From positions 1 through 6,274 of the forward strand of contig JAGGYV010000268.1 in the NCBI GenBank assembly GCA_021162325.1: a stretch of DNA of 6,274 nucleotides, in the 5' to 3' direction. A program made the position numbers and the translations under genes. Position 1 is the stretch's first letter. The number at the start of each line of letters is the position of its first letter. The notes under the pieces were generated by a model. That model saw nothing but the letters and a program-made list of their open reading frames with translations, was not told where the DNA came from and made no database searches. Source of the stretch: Desulfobacteraceae bacterium. Lineage in GTDB: Bacteria; Desulfobacterota; Desulfobacteria; Desulfobacterales; Desulfosalsimonadaceae. Shown one piece after another: positions 1 through 6,274 of the stretch.

Positions 1-21
1 AATTTGTGGTCCATGAAATTT

Positions 22-56
22 GCCGGATTACGCGCTGACGCGCTAATCCGGCCTAC
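22..56 (-). repeat. REP-like palindromic element with GTAG head
   Basis: Read on the minus strand, this begins with the tetranucleotide GTAG (positions 56-53) followed directly by a hairpin. GCCGGATTA (22-30) pairs with TAATCCGGC (44-52), and GCGC (32-35) pairs with GCGC (40-43). C31 is a single-base bulge and TGAC (36-39) is the loop, giving 13 base pairs. A GTAG tetranucleotide followed by a bulged GC-rich hairpin is the established form of REP sequences mobilised by RAYT (TnpA-REP) transposases. No RAYT gene lies in the window. The hairpin could also act as a 3' terminator or mRNA-stabilising structure for a gene to the left of the window. There is no T-tract directly after the stem, so a simple intrinsic terminator is less likely. 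Confidence 0.72.
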
Positions 57-110
57 GATTTATTTGTTTTTTAGATTTAAATAAATCATTTTTAACCGGA
101 CTTAATATGT

Positions 111-3100
111 ATGTTTAACCTGAAGGGCTATGAAATCCTCCTTGAACACCCCCCGAAAAACGGGATAAAAATCTATTCTGCCCGCCATATCCAGTCCGCC
201 AGCAAAGTAAAAATTCATTTTTTACCGGTTAAAGAACAGTCAAAAGACCTTTATGAAGATATTTATCAGTATTTCCAGCCGTTAAAAAAAATAATGTCTC
301 ATCATATCGCCCACGTGTATGCGATAGAAAAAATCTCAGATGCATCAACATCAGGCATTGCCTTTACTCTGGAAGAATTTGCGGGGATTTCGTTAAAAGA
401 ATATTTAGCCAAAAACGGTCCATTCAATTCCGATCAATTGATCCCTATCGCTATTCAGATTGTTACAGCCATCAATGATCTGCATAAAGTCGGCCTGCCC
501 CATAACGGACTGATGAGTGCCAATATTGCGATTGCCCCGGCGAAAAGCCATATCTGTATCCATGATTTTGCTTTTGGAATGTACTCCATCATTTCACCGG
601 CGGCGTTAATTCCTGAAAACAGCGGGCAAGTCTCCATCGCGAATGAGCATCTGCCTTATATTTCACCGGAACAGACCGGCCGGATGAATTGTGAAATTGA
701 TTACCGAACTGATTTTTATTCCCTGGGGATTATATTTTATGAACTGCTCACCGGAACCCCGCCGTTTATCGGCAGCACGCCCATGGAATTGATTCACGCC
801 CATATGGCTAAAAACCCTGAAATACCTCAACAAATACAAGAAAAAATCGGTGGCCCGCTGTCAGACATCATCATGAAGCTGCTGTCAAAATCCCCTGACC
901 AACGCTATCAAAGCGCTTATGGAATTAAGGCAGACCTGCTTTACTGCCTGAAACAAAGCCACTCGGGTGCCCCCTTTCCCCCATTTCAGATCGCCCGTCA
1001 TGATGTCTCCGAACAATTCAGGTTTCCGGAAAAAATTTACGGCCGGGAAGTTGAAATGGCCATGCTGATTGATGAGTTCAATCGGGTAAAAGAAAATAAT
1101 ATCGGCATATCCATGATCGCCGGTTATTCAGGCATCGGAAAATCACGTGTTGTTGAAGAAATCCAGAAATATGTCGTCAAAAAAGGGGGGCATTTCATTT
1201 CCGGGCAATATGAACAGCTTCAGCAGGATATTCCCTATAGCGGCCTGATCCAGGCATTCCAGGAAATTATTAAACAGATTCTGACGAAACCGGTCGACCA
1301 GATTGATGACTGGCGGCATAAACTGATTGACGCCCTGGGTTCAAATGCCCGGGTTGTTGTCGATGTTCTCCCGGAAATTGAATTCATTATCGGAAAACAC
1401 CCACCGGTAACGGAACTTTCACCGAAAGATGCCCGGAACCGGTTTCATATGGTTTTTGAAAAATTTCTCCAGGTACTTGCCTCAAAAGAGCATCCATTGA
1501 CATTGTTTATCGACAATATGCAATGGACGGATGCTGCCGGCTTGAAACTGATGGAGTCTTTTTTTACCGGCACCCGAACGCGAAATTTTTATTTCATTGG
1601 GGCGTATCGCAATACCGAAATCAGCAGTACGCATCCTTTATTTGATTCCATTGAGTTGATTAAGCATACAGGAATGCCGGTTCAAACCATTACTTTAAAA
1701 CCGATCAATGAAGCCGATATATGTCATTTACTTTCAGATACGCTCCAGGCAGGTATTGACCAGGTAAAATTGCTGGCACAAATAATTCTCGATAAAACCC
1801 GGGGAAACCCTTTTTTTATCAAACAGTTCCTGGAAACAATGAACAAGGAAGGTTTTTTTGCATATGATTATGAAAATGGCCGCTGGCAGTGGGATATTGA
1901 GCAAATAACCGCGCAACGCATCACCGATAATGTGGTTGATTTTATTGCCGCCAAAGTATCGAAGCTGGGTAATTCTTCACGCAATACCCTCCAGCTGGCA
2001 TCCTGCATCGGCGATTCTTTTTCTCTGCCGCTGCTGTCTTTAATAGCCGCCAAACCGGCCCGTACGGTTACATCTGACTTGCGCGAAGCGATCGCCCTTG
2101 GATTAATTATGCCAAAGGGTGATGCCTACCAACGTATGGAAAAATCATTAACTAAAAGTCAAGACCAAAACAATCTAAGGACGGACAATCCGACGACGCC
2201 ATTAAATCCATCCGGAGATATTACATTCGAATTTTTACACGACAAGGTCAGGCAGGCTATTTACGCTCAAGTACCGGATGTAAAAAAGAATACAATCCAT
2301 CTTCAAATCGGAAACCTGATTTTAAAAAATACGAATCTAAAAGATCTGCCCAGCCGGATCTTTCCCATTGTCCATCATTTCAATCAAGGAAAAAATCAGC
2401 TGGGAAAAAATACCGATGTCCGGCAACTGGCCCGATTAAACCTGATGGCCGGCAAACGGGCAAAAGACGCGGCGGCCTATTGCCAGGCCCTCAGCTATTT
2501 GAAAACAGGGGAAAAATTTTTAACCGACAATACCTGGATTGAAAACTATACCTTAATTTTCGACATCAAAAAGCACCGGATGGAATGTGAATATCTTCTG
2601 CATAATTTCGATAACGCGGAAAAACTGTTTCAAATCCTGCTGAAGCGGGCTGATTCCGACGAAGACAAGGCGGCCATGTACAATCAAAAAATGATCATGC
2701 TGGCCAGCCTGGCAAAACATGAAGACGCATTAAAAATCGGCGCGAGCGGATTGCGGCTTCTGGGAGTCAGACTCCCGAAAAAAGCCGGAAAATTAGATGT
2801 ACTAAACAGCCTTCTGTCCTTAAAAATCAGGCTTCACCATAAAGAAATTAACTCTCTGCTTGAACTCCCGGAGATATCAGATCCCCGTCTTTTATTGACC
2901 CTTAAAATGATGATGAACCTGAGTTTATCCGCTTATTTCTGCCAGCCGTATTTAGCGTCGTACCTGGCACTGCATATTTTCAAAATAACGCTCAAACACG
3001 GCAACTCCAATGTGTCCCCATTTGCTTATGTGGTATATGGCGCGGCCCTGTGCGCAATATTTAAAAGTTACGACGCCGGCTATCAATTCGGAGAGCTGGC

Positions 3101-5357
3101 CCTGAAAGCAAAAAACAAATTCGGCGGTACTGAAATGACTGCCAAAGTATTATTATACGTTGCCAATGCGATCTCCCCATGGACCCGTCATATAAACCAG
3201 GTTATCTCATTAAACCGTGAAGGATTGAATGCTGCCCGGGAAACAGGAGATTTAAACTATGCTGTATATCATATTCAAATGCTTATCGTTTCATTATCTG
3301 CCGCCGGAAGACCGCTCAGTGACATTGCAGAGGAATGCGACCGATATTTTAAATTTGTGGAACAGACCCACGATATCGGTGCATTAAATTATCTCATGTC
3401 CGTCCGGCAGTATATAAACTGTTTAAAGGGTAAAACCGTTCATTGTCATAGTTTAAATGACGAACATTTTTCCGAAACCCACCATATTGAAAATATGGAA
3501 TCCGACGATATCAAGATAATTCTGGGAAGACATTACCTGATAAAACTGAGACTACTCTATATAATGGAGGATTATGAAGGCGCATTAAATACTGCAAAGA
3601 ACTGTGCTGCACTGAATCATTACAGCATGGGAACCATCATTATTCCGGAATATTACTTCTATCACTGCCTGGTTCTGGCAGCACTGTATCCGTCTACATC
3701 CATCCTGAAAAAAAGCCTCTATCGCCGGCAAATCATAATTTTCTGTAATCGATTAAAACAACTGTCATATCAATGCCCTGAAAATTTTGAAGACAAATAT
3801 TTACTGGTCGAAGCCGAACACGCCAGAATCACCGGCCAGGACCGCCAGGCGACTACATTTTACCACCGTGCCATTGCCGCAGCCAATGCCAATGGCTTTA
3901 CACAAAACCATGCCATTGCCAATGAAGCGGCGGCAAAATTTTATATTTCAAGAGGCTTTGATGATATTGCGACAACATTTATGGATAAAGCGCGACAAAG
4001 CTATCATTACTGGGGGGCCAAAACCAAAGTAGACCTTCTTGAAAAAAATTTTGCATCTCTTCTAACGGCTCGTCCCCAGGAAAAACCCTTTCCAGGCGGT
4101 CAGCATCTTGATTATAACGCCATCGTCAATGCCCTTCAGGCAATCTCCACAGAAATTGTTTTAGAAGATTTATTAAAAAGCCTGATGAAAATTGTTCTGG
4201 AAAACGCCGGCGCCCGAAAAGTGCAGTTTCTGACAATCAAGGGCGACCGGATGTATTTGGAAGCGCAAAACAGCATTGACTATGAAGAAACCGTGGTTTA
4301 CAAATCCCTGCCCGCGAACCGCCGGCTAGAACTTTTTAATCCGGTTTTAAATTATGTAAAACGCACCCAGACATATATGGTGCTTGATGATGCCGGCAGT
4401 GAAGGGGATTTCACCCGGCACCCCTATACCCTGAAATTCCAGCCAAAATCCGTATTATGCCTGCCGGTGGTGCGGCATTCACAGATGGTGGCCCTGTTAT
4501 ATCTTGAAAACAATATCACCCCGGCGGTGTTCACGCCTGAAAGGATTAAAGTATTGAGCCTGCTGGCTTCCCAGGCAGCCATTTCTCTGGAAAATTCCCG
4601 CCTTTATGAAAATGTCATCCAAAATGAAAAAGAGCTTCGTAAAATTTCCGAACAGCGTGAAGAAGAATCACTGCGATACCAGGATCAGCTCAGATCTCTC
4701 TCCTCAGAGCTGTCCCTGATCGAGGAACGAGAACGCAGAAGAATTGCCAGTGACCTGCATGACCGCATCGGACATGCGCTGGCAAATGCCTCCATGAAAC
4801 TCCGCCAGCTCAAGGACACCGTATCAACGTCACGGGCGTCAAATCATATAGATGAAATTCATTCGCTGATTGACCAGTCCATTGCCGACACCCAGACCTT
4901 GACTTTTGAGTTGAGCCCACCCATACTGTATGATCTGGGACTCGAAGCAGCGCTTGACTGGCTGACCGAACAAACGCAAAAGCAGCATGACATCAAAGTG
5001 ACATTTATTGACGATGACACGCATAAAACAATTGATGAAAGCTTGCGCATCCTCCTGTTCCAGGCCATCCGGGAATTGCTGCATAATGTGGTCAAACATG
5101 CCCGGGCAACTCAGGTCAGTGTCTCCATATCAAAAGAAAATGATTTTGTCCGCATTGTAATTTGCGACAACGGGGTCGGTTTTGAAGCGACCAGAAAAGA
5201 AAAAGATGTCAAAAAAGGGGGCTTTGGCATTTTTTCAATCCAGGAACGCTTAAAGCACCAGGGAGGTCGCATGGAAATAACATCCGACCCGGATATCGGT
5301 TCCAGCGTTATCCTGATATCCCCTATGACGGCAAAACACGCGAATCAAATTAACTAG
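111..5357 (+). CDS. Multidomain sensor: pseudokinase-STAND ATPase-TPR-GAF-NarL-type histidine kinase
   Basis: A cytoplasmic signal-transduction giant with no signal peptide or membrane segment visible. Residues ~7-285 have a protein-kinase fold whose C-lobe is well kept (SPEQTGRMN at 185-193, DFYSLG at 201-206, Arg265). The beta3 Lys is His36, the HRD motif reads H131-N-G133, and DFG reads D152-F-A, so it is probably catalytically dead. Residues ~303-600 form a STAND/AAA ATPase, with the family linker IYGRE (309-313), Walker A GYSGIGKS (338-345), Walker B LTLFIDN (463-469) and GAYRNTE (497-503). The FLHDKVRQAIY motif (708-718) follows a hydrophilic stretch (672-702). Residues ~770-1320 are helical and TPR-like. 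A GAF domain spans ~1335-1500 and a charged coiled coil ~1500-1540. HisKA_3 has His1550 in ERRRIASDLHD. HATPase_c has the N box around Asn1659, G1 DNGVGF (1686-1691) and G2 GGFGIFSI (1703-1710). ATG111 is the first possible start, because an in-frame TAA lies at 93-95; the ribosome site is weak (CCGGA, 96-100). The architecture resembles the HstK-type Ser/Thr-His kinase hybrids. The ligand is unknown. Confidence 0.93.
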   Translation: MFNLKGYEILLEHPPKNGIKIYSARHIQSASKVKIHFLPVKEQSKDLYEDIYQYFQPLKKIMSHHIAHVYAIEKISDASTSGIAFTLEEFAGISLKEYLAKNGPFNSDQLIPIAIQIVTAINDLHKVGLPHNGLMSANIAIAPAKSHICIHDFAFGMYSIISPAALIPENSGQVSIANEHLPYISPEQTGRMNCEIDYRTDFYSLGIIFYELLTGTPPFIGSTPMELIHAHMAKNPEIPQQIQEKIGGPLSDIIMKLLSKSPDQRYQSAYGIKADLLYCLKQSHSGAPFPPFQIARHDVSEQFRFPEKIYGREVEMAMLIDEFNRVKENNIGISMIAGYSGIGKSRVVEEIQKYVVKKGGHFISGQYEQLQQDIPYSGLIQAFQEIIKQILTKPVDQIDDWRHKLIDALGSNARVVVDVLPEIEFIIGKHPPVTELSPKDARNRFHMVFEKFLQVLASKEHPLTLFIDNMQWTDAAGLKLMESFFTGTRTRNFYFIGAYRNTEISSTHPLFDSIELIKHTGMPVQTITLKPINEADICHLLSDTLQAGIDQVKLLAQIILDKTRGNPFFIKQFLETMNKEGFFAYDYENGRWQWDIEQITAQRITDNVVDFIAAKVSKLGNSSRNTLQLASCIGDSFSLPLLSLIAAKPARTVTSDLREAIALGLIMPKGDAYQRMEKSLTKSQDQNNLRTDNPTTPLNPSGDITFEFLHDKVRQAIYAQVPDVKKNTIHLQIGNLILKNTNLKDLPSRIFPIVHHFNQGKNQLGKNTDVRQLARLNLMAGKRAKDAAAYCQALSYLKTGEKFLTDNTWIENYTLIFDIKKHRMECEYLLHNFDNAEKLFQILLKRADSDEDKAAMYNQKMIMLASLAKHEDALKIGASGLRLLGVRLPKKAGKLDVLNSLLSLKIRLHHKEINSLLELPEISDPRLLLTLKMMMNLSLSAYFCQPYLASYLALHIFKITLKHGNSNVSPFAYVVYGAALCAIFKSYDAGYQFGELALKAKNKFGGTEMTAKVLLYVANAISPWTRHINQVISLNREGLNAARETGDLNYAVYHIQMLIVSLSAAGRPLSDIAEECDRYFKFVEQTHDIGALNYLMSVRQYINCLKGKTVHCHSLNDEHFSETHHIENMESDDIKIILGRHYLIKLRLLYIMEDYEGALNTAKNCAALNHYSMGTIIIPEYYFYHCLVLAALYPSTSILKKSLYRRQIIIFCNRLKQLSYQCPENFEDKYLLVEAEHARITGQDRQATTFYHRAIAAANANGFTQNHAIANEAAAKFYISRGFDDIATTFMDKARQSYHYWGAKTKVDLLEKNFASLLTARPQEKPFPGGQHLDYNAIVNALQAISTEIVLEDLLKSLMKIVLENAGARKVQFLTIKGDRMYLEAQNSIDYEETVVYKSLPANRRLELFNPVLNYVKRTQTYMVLDDAGSEGDFTRHPYTLKFQPKSVLCLPVVRHSQMVALLYLENNITPAVFTPERIKVLSLLASQAAISLENSRLYENVIQNEKELRKISEQREEESLRYQDQLRSLSSELSLIEERERRRIASDLHDRIGHALANASMKLRQLKDTVSTSRASNHIDEIHSLIDQSIADTQTLTFELSPPILYDLGLEAALDWLTEQTQKQHDIKVTFIDDDTHKTIDESLRILLFQAIRELLHNVVKHARATQVSVSISKENDFVRIVICDNGVGFEATRKEKDVKKGGFGIFSIQERLKHQGGRMEITSDPDIGSSVILISPMTAKHANQIN

Positions 5358-5392
5358 TGGTTGAACGGAAAGTCTCAAAATTGCACTTTTTC

Positions 5393-5479
5393 TGTCATTG
5401 CGAGGGAGGTACGACCGAAGCAATCTCCTTATCGACAGGGGATTACTTTGTCGTTCGTTCCTCACTCCGCGTAATGACA
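5393..5479. repeat. Imperfect inverted repeat, dispersed-repeat type
   Basis: An 87-bp element with ends TGTCATTGCG (5393-5402) and CGCGTAATGACA (5468-5479), which match in inverted orientation at 9 of the terminal 10 bases. Inside, GAAGCAATCTCC (5417-5428) faces GGGGATTACTTTGTC (5438-5452) as a diverged inverted copy, leaving a short central loop. This pattern, TGTCATTGCGAG then GAAGCAATC and back, matches intergenic repeats that I recall as multi-copy in many environmental bacterial genomes. Only one copy is visible here, so multi-copy status is inferred. It fills nearly half of the gap between the sensor and regulator genes. A transcript would fold into a long imperfect hairpin that could affect read-through or mRNA processing. 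Confidence 0.7.
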
Positions 5480-5540
5480 ACCAGGATTTAGAGGTTTTCG
5501 GTCAGGCTCTAACTAAACGATTAATAAGTTGAACCATCTG

Positions 5541-5547
5541 AAGAGGA
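5541..5547 (+). promoter_or_regulatory. Ribosome binding site of the response regulator
   Basis: AAGAGGA lies 8 nt before ATG5556 and is a good Shine-Dalgarno match at normal spacing. It decides the start. The frame is also open from a TTG at 5529, but that codon has no comparable site before it. The receiver domain fold begins at MDIKILLADD, so the nine extra residues would lie outside the domain. Confidence 0.8.
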
Positions 5548-5555
5548 TAACCCAT

Positions 5556-6209
5556 ATGGATATAAAAATTCTGCTGGCAGATGACCACAAAATTACACGA
5601 GACGGATTAAAAGCGCTGCTGGAAAGCCAGAAGAACATGATCGTTATCGGTGAAGCAGAAAATGGACGCCAGGCGGTTCGCCTGGCGTCAGACCTTGTTC
5701 CAGATGTTGTTGTAATGGATATCAATATGCCGGAATTAAACGGAATAGAGGCAACCCGGCAGATAGTCGCGGAGTTACCGAACACAAAAATCATTGCGCT
5801 TTCCATGTATTCCGACAAACGGTATGTCGTCGGCATGTTAAAAGCCGGAGTGTCCGGCTATTTGCTAAAAAACTGCGCATTTGATGAGCTGGTTTCAGCC
5901 ATTACCGCAGTGGTTGCCAATCAGAACTACATGAGCCCAAAAATCGCGGACACGGTCATGAAAGATTATGCTAATATACTGGAAACCAACGATTCCTCCC
6001 CGGCCGCCCTGCTGACCGCCAGAGAAAGAGAAGTCTTGCAGTTAATCGCGGAAGGGATGAAAACAAAAGACATTGCCACCCGAATTCACGTTAGTGTCAA
6101 GACCGTTGAAACCCACCGGCAACAGATTATGCGAAAATTAAATGCAAAAAGTGTTGCGGAGCTGACCAAGATTGCCCTCAGGGAAGGCATCACCTCGTTG
6201 GATACATAG
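5556..6209 (+). CDS. NarL/FixJ-family response regulator with LuxR-type HTH
   Basis: A 217-residue two-component transcription regulator, the usual length for this family. The receiver domain (~1-120) has the acidic pair D9-D10, the phosphoacceptor Asp55 in VVVMDINMPELNG, the switch Ser83 in ALSMYSD, and Lys105 in GYLLKN. A linker (~121-150) leads to a LuxR/GerE helix-turn-helix (~151-213), with LTAREREVLQLIAEG (153-167) and the recognition-helix region VKTVETHRQQIMRKL (181-195). All expected phosphorylation residues are present, so the protein should be active. It follows the histidine kinase gene by 198 nt in the same direction. NarL-family kinases phosphorylate LuxR-type regulators, so it is the likely partner of the upstream sensor (inference). 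The target genes cannot be read from this window. The repeat in the gap leaves it open whether the gene is co-transcribed or has its own promoter; I found no convincing -35/-10 pair. Confidence 0.95.
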   Translation: MDIKILLADDHKITRDGLKALLESQKNMIVIGEAENGRQAVRLASDLVPDVVVMDINMPELNGIEATRQIVAELPNTKIIALSMYSDKRYVVGMLKAGVSGYLLKNCAFDELVSAITAVVANQNYMSPKIADTVMKDYANILETNDSSPAALLTAREREVLQLIAEGMKTKDIATRIHVSVKTVETHRQQIMRKLNAKSVAELTKIALREGITSLDT

Positions 6210-6234
6210 GGCTCGTTTAAAATACGAAAATTCA

Positions 6235-6256
6235 TTCCCACGAAGGACCGTGGCAA
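6235..6256 (+). terminator. Hairpin after the response regulator, possible terminator or dispersed repeat
   Basis: TTCCCACG (6235-6242) pairs with CGTGGCAA (6249-6256) around the six-base loop AAGGAC, with a single C-C mismatch, 25 nt after the stop codon. Its position suits a transcription terminator, but no T-tract follows, so factor-independent termination is doubtful. The flanking sequence (ATTCCCACG ... CGTGGCAACGAG) resembles a palindromic repeat type, TTCCCACGC...GCGTGGGAACGAG, that I recall as scattered in related genomes. That reading is an inference from memory. The element may continue past its core, since the window ends shortly after. Confidence 0.45.
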
Positions 6257-6274
6257 CGAGAATAACCATCAAGC

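Noticed and set aside
64..92. Possible promoter (TTGTTT at 64-69, CATTTT at 87-92) before the sensor gene
   Set aside because: Both hexamers match the consensus at about half the positions in AT-rich DNA, which is not enough to call.
107..118. Three-codon ORF (ATG107 to TAA118) overlapping the start of the sensor gene
   Set aside because: It could in principle affect initiation, but ATGTATG overlaps arise easily by chance and nothing else supports a leader peptide.
3787..4032. 81-aa open frame in another + frame within the sensor gene
   Set aside because: It overlaps the TPR-like part of a continuous 1748-codon gene, has no independent ribosome site and shows a repetitive Pro/Met composition typical of a shadow frame.
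5250..5480. 76-aa minus-strand open frame over the end of the sensor gene and the intergenic repeat
   Set aside because: Its N-terminal part is the antisense of the histidine kinase and the rest is translation of the inverted repeat, a common source of spurious proteins. It has no domain or convincing start.
5529..5555. Nine-residue N-terminal extension of the response regulator from TTG5529
   Set aside because: ATG5556 has a strong AAGAGGA site at 8 nt, and the receiver domain starts exactly there.
5513..5836. 107-aa minus-strand open frame
   Set aside because: It lies almost wholly antisense to the well-supported receiver domain, and its composition (Ser, Ile, Thr rich) matches no family I know.

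Overview
The window holds two co-directional genes on the + strand that together read as one signalling unit. The first is a very large multidomain sensor protein (1748 aa). The second is a NarL/LuxR-type response regulator (217 aa). Three short palindromic, repeat-like elements sit in the spaces before, between and after them. I see no RNA gene, CRISPR array, transposase or broken gene.

Layout: 1-110 is a leader with a REP-like hairpin (22-56) followed by AT-rich DNA. 111-5357 encodes, in order, a degenerate Ser/Thr protein-kinase fold, a STAND/AAA-type ATPase, a long helical TPR-like region, a GAF domain, a short coiled coil and a NarL-family histidine kinase (HisKA_3 plus HATPase_c). 5358-5555 is a 198-nt gap that contains an 87-bp imperfect inverted repeat (5393-5479). 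5556-6209 encodes the response regulator. 6210-6274 contains a terminator-like or repeat-like hairpin (6235-6256).

How the parts probably work together (inference): the helical and GAF regions sense a ligand or partner and the ATPase module acts as a conformational switch. The C-terminal histidine kinase then autophosphorylates on His1550 and passes the phosphate to Asp55 of the neighbouring regulator, which binds DNA through its LuxR helix-turn-helix. The sensor has no receiver domain of its own, and NarL-family kinases normally pair with LuxR-type regulators, so the adjacent gene is the obvious partner. The most notable point is that the N-terminal kinase fold has lost the beta3 lysine, the catalytic-loop Asp and the DFG glycine, while its C-lobe signature is very well kept. 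It looks like a pseudokinase used as a scaffold or docking module.

Organism: base composition is moderate (roughly mid-40s % GC by eye). Kinase-ATPase-GAF-histidine kinase giants and dispersed repeats of the TGTCATTGCGAG...GAAGCAATC type suggest a Gram-negative environmental bacterium, most plausibly Desulfobacterota (former Deltaproteobacteria). This is a weak inference, because no ribosomal or other phylogenetic marker is present.
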